From: Bacteroidales bacterium
GTDB lineage: Bacteria > Bacteroidota > Bacteroidia > Bacteroidales > VadinHA17
Length of the DNA: 6,346 bases
Assembly: GCA_030692905.1 (NCBI GenBank)
Contig: JAUYBT010000167.1
Location: forward strand, 1-6,346
Reading direction: 5' to 3'
Shown: positions 1 through 5,944 of the stretch, piece after piece
Layout: each line of letters opens with the position of its first letter
How positions within the stretch are numbered: the stretch's first letter is position 1
Program-made: the position numbers and the translations under genes
The notes under the pieces: model-generated
The model's input: only the letters and a program-made list of their open reading frames with translations
What the model was told of the DNA's origin: nothing
The model's database searches: none

Positions 1-1
1 T

Positions 2-3000
2 CCGCTTGCAATGCTTTTTGCCGTTTCAATGATGAATCTTTTTGGAGTATCGGGTAACCTTATGAGCCTCGGAGCTATAGACTTCGGGCTTATTGTTGAT
101 GGTGCCGTCATTATTGTAGAAAGTGTTGTCCATCGGATTTCAATGAGCAAACATCACCATCCTGGTGTTACAAGACTCAACCAGGAGCAGATGGATGAAA
201 ATGTACTCGATTCCGCAAAACGAATGATGAGTTCAGCAACATTTGGTCAGATAATAATATTGATAGTTTATCTGCCGATAATGGCGCTTGTAGGCATTGA
301 GGGTAAAATGTTCCGTCCTATGGCACAGGTAGTTACATTTGCACTGATCGGAGCAGCAATTCTGTCACTGACTTATGTTCCTATGGCCTCTGCCTTATTC
401 CTGAGCAAGAATACATACCACAAACCAAATTTTTCTGACAGGTTAATGGATTGGATACATAAAGTATTTAATCCAGCGATTACGTTTGCACTTAAAAGGA
501 AACTTCTTGTTTCGGTTTCAGCTGTTGCTTTATTTCTTTTCAGTCTGGTTTTATTCAGCCGTTTGGGAGGTGAATTTATTCCCCAGCTTGAAGAAGGCGA
601 CCTTGCCTCAAGTGTAATAACACTTCAGGGTGGATCATTGACTAACACGGTAAATGATGTTATAAAGGCAAATAGAATTTTGATTGAAAATTTTCCGGAG
701 ATAAAGCATGTGGTATGTAAAATAGGAGCCGGGGAGATACCTACAGATCCTACTCCGATGGAGACAGGGGATTATATCATTACACTCAAAGATAAAGATG
801 AATGGGTCTCAGCTACTACACGTGAAGAGCTTGTAACTAAAATGGAAGAAAGTTTGATTCCTTTGGCAGGTGTTAAATTTGCATTTCAGCAACCTATAGC
901 AATGCGTTTTAACGAATTAATGACCGGTTCAAAACAGGATATAGCCGTTAAAATATTTGGTGACGACTTAATTTTACTATCTGAAAAAGCTGCTGATGTT
1001 GAAAAAATTATTCAAACAATTGGTGGAGTTCAGGATATAAATGTTGAAAAAGTCACAGGTCTTGCTCAGATTCAGGTTGAATACAACCGTGACCGGTTGG
1101 CACAATATGGTCTTTCTGTAGCGGATGTAAATCAGGTATTGCGTGCTGCTTTTGCCGGTAGTCAGGCAGGTATTGTCTTTGATGAAGAAAAACGATTTGG
1201 ATTGGTAGTTCGTCTGGACAAGGATTACCGACAGAGCCTTGATGATGTGAAGAATCTCACCGTTGCGCTTGCTAACGGACGCCAGATTCCATTTGACCAG
1301 GTGGCAGACATATCAATTAAATCTGGTCCTGCACAGGTTTCCAGGGAAAATACTAAAAGAAGAATAACAATCGGATTCAATGTCCGTAACCGTGATATGC
1401 AAAGTGTAATCAATGATGTAAAGCTTCAGATAAATGAAAAAATTCAACTGCCTACCGGTTATTATATTTCATATGGAGGCGAGTTTGAAAAACTTGAGGC
1501 TGCTCAGAAAAGACTTTCCATTGCAGTACCGGTCGCATTGGCATTGATTTTTGTACTGCTTTACTTCACATTTAATTCAGCAAAACAATCTCTCCTGATC
1601 TTTACTGCAGTACCAATGTCCGCCATTGGTGGTGTTTTCGCCCTCTGGATACGTGGAATGAACTTCTCAATTTCAGCAGGTGTTGGTTTTATTGCACTTT
1701 TTGGTGTTGCTGTTCTAAACGGAATAGTACTGATTGCTGAGTTTAACCGACTCGAAAAGGAAGGTGTTACAGATATTACTGAAAGGGTATTAAAAGGTCT
1801 TCAGACAAGGTTGCGTCCTGTAATTATGACTGCTGCAGTGGCTTCACTTGGATTTCTTCCAATGGCTTTATCAACTTCGGCAGGTGCTGAGGTACAGAAA
1901 CCGTTGGCAACTGTTGTGATAGGAGGACTTATCACCGCAACTCTTCTGACACTTGTTATTCTTCCGGTATTTTACATCTTTTTTTCCACTACCAGTTTCA
2001 AATTCAGATTTAAGAGCAGAACGGCAAAAAAACTTGCAGTTATTTTCCTGTTGTTTGGTACCACATCAATTTTAAATACCGTAAACGGCCAACAGCCAAG
2101 AGTCATTAATCTGCATGATGCAATCCAGATGGCATTGGACAGTAACCTTTCCGTAAAATCTGCTGGTCTATCAATAGATGTCCAGAAGGCTCTCAAGGGT
2201 GCTTCTCTAGATCTGCCAAAAACAGTTATTGACGGTCAATATGGACAGTTCAATTCATATACCAAGGACAACAGTGTTGCTATTTCTCAATCATTCTCAT
2301 TTCCTTCAGTGTATGTTAACCGATATAAACTTGCTAATGCAAATATTAAGGGCAGTGAATTACAATTCCAGGGTTCCCGGCTTGAAATAGCTACACAGGT
2401 AAAACAGGTTTACTGGCAATTTGTATTCCTCTCTTCTAAGCAAAAATTGCTTATCTACCAGGATAGCCTCTATTCAGGGTTTTTAAGAGCAGCTGAATTA
2501 AGAGCAAAATCAGGTGAAACAAACCGCTTGGAAATGATCACTGCCCGTTCTCAAAACCTTGAAATAAAAAACCAGTTGTATCAGGTAACATCTGATATCG
2601 CTATCAGTGGCCGTAAACTAATGATCTTATTGAATAGCAGATTCCCATTAACGCCATCAGTCACAGAAGTGCATCGACTCGACTTTGCTCTTAATTCTGA
2701 CAGTGTATCAGTTGATCAGAATCCATTTCTGGCTTACATAAAGCAACAAGTCGAAGTTTCACAAATTGCGAAAAAACTTGAAAGCAGCCAGATGCTACCC
2801 GATTTAAATGTAGGCTATTTCAGCCAGACAATTATAGGTACCCAGGATGTTAACGGTGTACCACAAAATTTCGGAAAGAACTCCAGGTTTAACGGTATTC
2901 AGGCTGGTATATCTGTTCCGTTATGGTTTTCTCCATATACATCACGGGTAAAGGCTGCAAAAATAAATGAAAACATAGCAAGGACAAATGCGGAAAATTA

Positions 3001-3274
3001 TACTAAATCAATTTCCGGAAATTTCCAATCCTTACTTGACGAGTATAATAAGTACACTTCAAGTGTAGATTATTATGAAAAACAAGCCGTTCCTGAAGCT
3101 GACCTGATAATTGAGCAGGCAACCCGTAGCTACAAAGCCGGGGCCTTAGATTACCTCGATTATGTTTTTACACTTAACAGGGCATTAGCTATCAGACAAA
3201 ACTATCTTGAAGCACTTAATAATTTCAATCAAACAATTATCGCAATTGAATATATCACAGGTAAAATCTTTTAA
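2..3274 (+). CDS. CzcA/CusA-family heavy-metal RND pump fused to a TolC-like outer-membrane factor (5' end outside window)
   Basis: Proton-driven inner-membrane exporter of metal ions, with its outer-membrane channel on the same polypeptide. The frame is open from the first base, so the N-terminus (by family comparison about 360 residues: TM1-3 and the first periplasmic loop) is missing. Residues are counted from the ATG at 11. TM4 carries D24, D30 and E37 in DFGLIVDGAVIIVES, matching the essential CzcA acidic residues. TM5-7 follow, then FIPQLEEGDL and the second periplasmic loop (about 190-500), then TM8-12 (about 503-658) with GVAVLNGIVL. Residues 673-693 resemble a signal peptide. Residues 694-1087 form a complete outer-membrane factor with two OEP-type repeats, helical hairpins and beta-strand segments such as GIQAGISVPLWF. 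Seen directly: one uninterrupted frame. Known: such fusions of about 1,450 residues occur in Bacteroidetes. Inferred: a divalent-cation substrate, from the TM4 motif and the lack of the CusA Met triad. The adaptor gene follows after 12 bases. Confidence 0.95.
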   Translation, partial: PLAMLFAVSMMNLFGVSGNLMSLGAIDFGLIVDGAVIIVESVVHRISMSKHHHPGVTRLNQEQMDENVLDSAKRMMSSATFGQIIILIVYLPIMALVGIEGKMFRPMAQVVTFALIGAAILSLTYVPMASALFLSKNTYHKPNFSDRLMDWIHKVFNPAITFALKRKLLVSVSAVALFLFSLVLFSRLGGEFIPQLEEGDLASSVITLQGGSLTNTVNDVIKANRILIENFPEIKHVVCKIGAGEIPTDPTPMETGDYIITLKDKDEWVSATTREELVTKMEESLIPLAGVKFAFQQPIAMRFNELMTGSKQDIAVKIFGDDLILLSEKAADVEKIIQTIGGVQDINVEKVTGLAQIQVEYNRDRLAQYGLSVADVNQVLRAAFAGSQAGIVFDEEKRFGLVVRLDKDYRQSLDDVKNLTVALANGRQIPFDQVADISIKSGPAQVSRENTKRRITIGFNVRNRDMQSVINDVKLQINEKIQLPTGYYISYGGEFEKLEAAQKRLSIAVPVALALIFVLLYFTFNSAKQSLLIFTAVPMSAIGGVFALWIRGMNFSISAGVGFIALFGVAVLNGIVLIAEFNRLEKEGVTDITERVLKGLQTRLRPVIMTAAVASLGFLPMALSTSAGAEVQKPLATVVIGGLITATLLTLVILPVFYIFFSTTSFKFRFKSRTAKKLAVIFLLFGTTSILNTVNGQQPRVINLHDAIQMALDSNLSVKSAGLSIDVQKALKGASLDLPKTVIDGQYGQFNSYTKDNSVAISQSFSFPSVYVNRYKLANANIKGSELQFQGSRLEIATQVKQVYWQFVFLSSKQKLLIYQDSLYSGFLRAAELRAKSGETNRLEMITARSQNLEIKNQLYQVTSDIAISGRKLMILLNSRFPLTPSVTEVHRLDFALNSDSVSVDQNPFLAYIKQQVEVSQIAKKLESSQMLPDLNVGYFSQTIIGTQDVNGVPQNFGKNSRFNGIQAGISVPLWFSPYTSRVKAAKINENIARTNAENYTKSISGNFQSLLDEYNKYTSSVDYYEKQAVPEADLIIEQATRSYKAGALDYLDYVFTLNRALAIRQNYLEALNNFNQTIIAIEYITGKIF
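2027..2089 (+). other. Internal signal-peptide-like segment at the pump/channel junction
   Basis: Within the fused gene, residues 673-693 (from the ATG at 11) read KKLAVIFLLFGTTSILNTVN followed by G, then QQP. This has the three parts of a signal peptide: a basic start (K673, K674, preceded by Arg/Lys-rich residues), a hydrophobic core, and a polar stretch ending V-N-G, which satisfies the -3/-1 rule for signal peptidase I. The next residue is Gln, a common mature N-terminus in Bacteroidetes. Topology also calls for it: RND pumps end in the cytoplasm after TM12, while the channel must be periplasmic and outer-membrane, so a thirteenth crossing is needed. Whether the segment is cleaved or remains a membrane anchor cannot be told from sequence. 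Confidence 0.65.
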
Positions 3275-3286
3275 ATTTTATTTATC

Positions 3287-4471
3287 ATGAAAAAATTAAA
3301 GTATAAAGTATCAATGGTTTTTTTGGGAGTTATAGTCTCCCTGAGTTCTTGTACCATGTTTAACGAACCAGTTGCAGAAGTCCTGGAAGTTGAAGTTCTG
3401 CCGGAAGATATTGTCGAGCTTCGAGATGATCAGATTAAACTTGCCGGCATTCAGACCGGTTCAGTTGAGATGCGATCAGTCAGTAACACTCTTAAAGTTA
3501 ATGGAATTATTTCCGTTGCACCTCAAAACCAGGCAACCGTGTGTATGCCTTTGGGAGGTTTTATCAAGAGTACTTCACTGCTGCCGGGAAATGCTGTTAA
3601 CAAGGGTCAGACTCTTGCAGTTATGGAAAATCAGGATTTTGTTGATATTCAACAGAATTATCTTGAGGCAAAAAATAAGCTGGTATTTGCAGAAGCAGAA
3701 TACAAGCGTCATACAGATTTGTACAAAGACGATGTCTATTCTGAGAAAAATGTACAACAGGTCACCGTTGATTATAAAAACCTCAAGGCATTGGTAAAGT
3801 CTCTGGAACAGAAGCTGTATCTGATAGGCATTAATCCTGATCGACTCACCGAAGACAACATAAGTAATACAGTCAATCTGGTATCCCCAATCAAAGGTTT
3901 TTTGAAGGCAGTTAATGTCAATATCGGAAAATATGTTTCACCAACGGATGTCCTATTTGAAATTGTAAACAGTGATAAATTATTTCTTGAACTGACACTG
4001 TTTGAAAAAGATGCTGAAAAAGTGGTGGCAGGACAGAAAATCAAGTTTTTTGTTAACAATGGAGATGATGTTCATGAGGCAGTTATTACACAGACCGGAA
4101 AAGTAGTCAGTGAGGACAAAACTTTCATAGTTTATGCTTCAGTTGTCAGTGCCTGCAAAAACGTTTTACCAGGAATGTATGTGAATGCACTCATTGAAGA
4201 ATCAGACAAAAAAGTAACAGCGCTTCCTTCAGAGGCAGTGGTAAGTTTCGATGACAAGGATTATATTTTTGTCTTTGAAAAAAATAAGGAAGAAGCCGGA
4301 AAGGCTATGACCGAATATAAGATATTTCAGGTCAAAAAGGGTGTTTCTTCATCAGGTTATACTGAGATTACTCTTCCCGAAGGATTCGATTTCAATGCTG
4401 CCAAGGTTGTAATAAAAGGAGCATATAACCTTTTATCGGCAAAGAAGAATGCTGGTGAAATGGCGTGCTGA
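3287..4471 (+). CDS. Periplasmic adaptor (membrane fusion) lipoprotein of a metal RND efflux system, CzcB/CusB-like
   Basis: Links the inner-membrane pump to the outer-membrane channel. The 394 residues begin with a lipoprotein signal: basic start MKKLKYK, hydrophobic core, and lipobox LSSC with lipidated Cys22. A short acidic linker follows. The first lipoyl half lies at about 82-117 (GGFIKS...PGNAVNKGQTLAVMEN), an alpha-helical hairpin at about 118-182 rich in Lys/Glu/Gln, the second lipoyl half at about 195-225 (VSPIKGFLKAVNVNIGKYV), then a beta-barrel and a C-terminal membrane-proximal domain with ALPSEAVV and KGAYNLLSA. There is no added heavy-metal-binding domain and no Met cluster like that at the CusB N-terminus, which fits a non-copper substrate. 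It starts 12 bases after the pump gene with an A/T-rich leader and no Shine-Dalgarno, as is usual in Bacteroidetes, and is surely cotranscribed. The last three residues are Met-Ala-Cys, an unusual free C-terminal thiol. Confidence 0.93.
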   Translation: MKKLKYKVSMVFLGVIVSLSSCTMFNEPVAEVLEVEVLPEDIVELRDDQIKLAGIQTGSVEMRSVSNTLKVNGIISVAPQNQATVCMPLGGFIKSTSLLPGNAVNKGQTLAVMENQDFVDIQQNYLEAKNKLVFAEAEYKRHTDLYKDDVYSEKNVQQVTVDYKNLKALVKSLEQKLYLIGINPDRLTEDNISNTVNLVSPIKGFLKAVNVNIGKYVSPTDVLFEIVNSDKLFLELTLFEKDAEKVVAGQKIKFFVNNGDDVHEAVITQTGKVVSEDKTFIVYASVVSACKNVLPGMYVNALIEESDKKVTALPSEAVVSFDDKDYIFVFEKNKEEAGKAMTEYKIFQVKKGVSSSGYTEITLPEGFDFNAAKVVIKGAYNLLSAKKNAGEMAC

Positions 4472-4480
4472 TATACATAT

Positions 4481-5335
4481 TTAAATTTCCGGTTCGACAT
4501 GAACAATTATTTCACATCTATCTATAATCTTATGAGTCTCATATTCAATAATATCGCATATTGAATGTGCCTGCTGGTTAGTAAGTTCAGGACTGACATG
4601 GATATTAATGGTTACAAAGGTGTCTGCTCCGGCGGTTCTGATTCTTAAATCGTGATATTTTATTACTTCCCTGGTATTTTTCAGGACACCTTCAATTTTA
4701 TCATATGTGCTTTTTGGGGCACTGTCAAGAAGAACATCAATTGACCGTTTGCCCAGCCGGTATGACACAACCAGTACAATGAGTGCAACAATAAGGGCGG
4801 CTACTGAGTCGGCGAAGAAGAAACCGAAGTTTGCACAAACAAGACCCAGCAATACAACAGCTGAACTCCAGATATCAGTTGAAAAATGCAATGCATCGGC
4901 TTCAAGTGCCTGGCTATTATACTTTTTGGCCACTCTTGATAATGCTGACGACCTGGAAAAATCTACGACAATTGAAGTGATCACCGCAATATAACTCCAG
5001 GTAGTTACCTCAATATCGGTTTTACCTGTAATAAGCCGGTGAAGCGCTTCATTAATGATCCAGATACATGTAATCAGCAAAAGTATAGTTTCAATGAATG
5101 CCGAAAAGTTTTCGATTTTGGCATGCCCCCAATTATGTCTTTTATCTGCCGGTTTATCAGAGATACTTACTGAAAAAAAGGTTATAACCGCGGCAACGAG
5201 ATCTAACCCGGAATGGAGAGCTTCCGACAGGAGACCCAGGCTGCCTGTCAGAATACCTATAATGAATTTAAACGATGTGAGGAAGATTGCTGCAAAAACT
5301 GATAAACCGGCAACCCTTTTTTTTTCATTTTGCAT
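4481..5335 (-). CDS. Cation diffusion facilitator family transporter (probable Zn2+ carrier)
   Basis: Secondary transporter that moves divalent metal from cytoplasm to periplasm in exchange for protons. The 284 residues have the CDF layout: six hydrophobic helices and a C-terminal cytoplasmic domain from about residue 205. TM2 carries H41 and D45 (LLSEALHSGLD) and TM5 carries H150 and D154 (EADALHFSTD). These align with the four-residue transport site of E. coli YiiP (D45, D49, H153, D157), giving an HDHD set typical of zinc CDFs. GHAKIEN (70-76) is the conserved loop after TM2. The C-terminal domain keeps HDLRIR, NIHV, QAH and VHVEP, matching YiiP metal-site histidines. The ATG at 5335 is followed at once by Gln-Asn-Glu-Lys-Lys and a run of nine A. 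It converges on the adaptor gene with 9 bases between stops and lies 96 bases downstream of a small exported protein on the same strand. The exact metal (Zn, Co, Cd or Fe) is inferred. Confidence 0.93.
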   Translation of the reverse strand: MQNEKKRVAGLSVFAAIFLTSFKFIIGILTGSLGLLSEALHSGLDLVAAVITFFSVSISDKPADKRHNWGHAKIENFSAFIETILLLITCIWIINEALHRLITGKTDIEVTTWSYIAVITSIVVDFSRSSALSRVAKKYNSQALEADALHFSTDIWSSAVVLLGLVCANFGFFFADSVAALIVALIVLVVSYRLGKRSIDVLLDSAPKSTYDKIEGVLKNTREVIKYHDLRIRTAGADTFVTINIHVSPELTNQQAHSICDIIEYETHKIIDRCEIIVHVEPEI

Positions 5336-5431
5336 ATTAATGTGGAAATTGAAGGAGTATCAAAACCCTAATGGTTAATTTAACTATGATAAACGATTGG
5401 AACAGATAGGGAACAACTGCCCTGCACCTGA
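5336..5431. other. Intergenic gap between the small exported protein and the CDF gene
   Basis: The 96 bases separate two genes on the minus strand. I see no strong hairpin followed by a T run on the minus strand, so readthrough from the small gene into the CDF gene is possible. I also see no convincing TAnnTTTG promoter for the CDF gene. The GAAGGAGT at 5351-5358 is on the plus strand and has no start codon suitably placed after it. The stretch directly before the CDF ATG is A/T-rich without a Shine-Dalgarno. Confidence 0.4.
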
Positions 5432-5737
5432 TTATTCGGGTGGTTGCCAGATAGAGAAAGAAAGACCAGCCTCTACTATTGAATGAATAAAGGAATCTGA
5501 AGAACAAAAGGAAGGATAAACAGGTGGATGATAACACTGAACTATATACAAATTATTTTCATGGGCGCAGTCAGGACATAAGCTGGAAACATCTGACTGC
5601 CTGTTATCGGAATGAACTGATGAACAACATAGATCTCTCACAGGATTAACCGGGCCGGGAAATAACTCTGCTCCCGTGAATAATACCAGTATAACTACAG
5701 CAGCCAGTCTGAAAGTTATTTTGAGTTTCTTTATCAT
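5432..5737 (-). CDS. Small exported Cys/His-rich protein with IWQPPE tail (possible DUF6660-like, metal-associated)
   Basis: 101 residues of unproven function. The N-terminus is a signal peptide: MIKKLK, then a hydrophobic core at about 7-22, with a plausible signal peptidase I site after TGA (A23). The mature part of about 78 residues holds six cysteines (37, 38, 54, 57, 68, 78) and four histidines (42, 59, 70, 85), including CPDCAH (54-59) and CYHPP (68-72), so metal binding or disulfides are likely. It ends SIWQPPE. From memory, small exported Cys/His-rich proteins of about 100 residues with a similar W/LQPP ending (DUF6660 type) sit beside metal RND operons in Bacteroidetes; I could not check this by search. 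The ATG at 5737 is preferred over an in-frame TTG three codons earlier because it puts the Lys-rich start at the N-terminus. The CDF gene lies 96 bases downstream on the same strand, suggesting co-expression. A role as periplasmic metal chaperone or sensor is inference only. Confidence 0.7.
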   Translation of the reverse strand: MIKKLKITFRLAAVVILVLFTGAELFPGPVNPVRDLCCSSVHSDNRQSDVSSLCPDCAHENNLYIVQCYHPPVYPSFCSSDSFIHSIVEAGLSFSIWQPPE

Positions 5738-5743
5738 CCTGTT

Positions 5744-5751
5744 CAAAGATA
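5744..5751 (-). promoter_or_regulatory. Exact match to Bacteroidetes -7 motif (TATCTTTG) before the small exported protein gene
   Basis: On the minus strand TATCTTTG fits TAnnTTTG exactly and ends 6 bases before the ATG at 5737. Transcription would then begin at or very near the start codon, giving an almost leaderless mRNA. No TTTG -33 element is present 19-21 bases upstream; that region is a T run. It is therefore either a leaderless promoter or a chance match in A/T-rich DNA. Confidence 0.25.
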
Positions 5752-5836
5752 CAAAAATTGTTGAAAAAAACAGATGGAAGGGGAGAAGTCATTGAATGAT
5801 TATACTATCTTTTCAAAAAACTCAATATCTTTCAGT

Positions 5837-5870
5837 TTTAACCTCTCCTATTGAATTATTTGTAAGTTTG
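5837..5870 (+). promoter_or_regulatory. Candidate Bacteroidetes-type promoter for the pabB-like gene
   Basis: TAAGTTTG at 5863-5870 fits the -7 consensus TAnnTTTG exactly. A weak -33 candidate, TTTA at 5837-5840, lies 22 bases upstream, slightly wider than the usual 19-21 spacing and off consensus at the last base. Transcription would begin near 5877, leaving a leader of about 68 bases before the ATG at 5945. That leader would contain nearly all of the hairpin at 5880-5919. Confidence 0.35.
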
Positions 5871-5879
5871 CTGATGGAT

Positions 5880-5919
5880 GACTCCTTATAATATGAGCGA
5901 TATTTTAAGTACAGGAGTC
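5880..5919 (+). repeat. Imperfect inverted repeat (hairpin) in the leader of the pabB-like gene
   Basis: GACTCCT (5880-5886) pairs perfectly with AGGAGTC (5913-5919). Inside it, TATAATAT (5887-5894) pairs with ATATTTTA (5900-5907) with one mismatch, closing a GAGCG loop (5895-5899). AGTAC (5908-5912) bulges on the 3' side. The total is 14 of 15 paired positions. No T run follows on the plus strand, so it is not a standard terminator in that direction. It could be an operator, a 5' UTR structure, or a weak terminator for something else. Confidence 0.5.
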
Positions 5920-5944
5920 GTAGTTTTCAATAAGTAAAATATTT

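Noticed and set aside
1960..2100. The pump-channel fusion as a sequencing or assembly error joining two genes
   Set aside because: The frame is open throughout, both halves are intact at the joint, the linker is sensible, and the expected full length of about 1,450 residues matches known Bacteroidetes fusions.
3372..3797. A 141-codon plus-strand frame inside the adaptor gene
   Set aside because: It lies wholly inside a clear adaptor CDS in another frame and its product is Leu/Arg/Cys-rich without domain features.
4472..4500. Bidirectional terminator between the convergent genes
   Set aside because: ATTTAAAT (4479-4486) is a palindrome but too short and purely A/T to make a stable stem, and no GC-rich dyad is present.
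5337..5537. A 66-codon GTG-started minus-strand frame with a hydrophobic start
   Set aside because: It overlaps the 3' part of the small exported protein gene in another frame, starts with GTG, and shows no recognisable motif.
5738..5746. TTG at 5746 as the start of the small exported protein
   Set aside because: It would add only Met-Asn-Arg before the ATG at 5737. The ATG gives a cleaner signal peptide and is the stronger start codon.
5867..5892. Sigma70-like promoter using TATAAT at 5887-5892
   Set aside because: The only -35-like hexamer, TTGCTG at 5868, is 13 bases away, too close. Bacteroidetes primary promoters use a different consensus, and the TATAAT is part of the hairpin.
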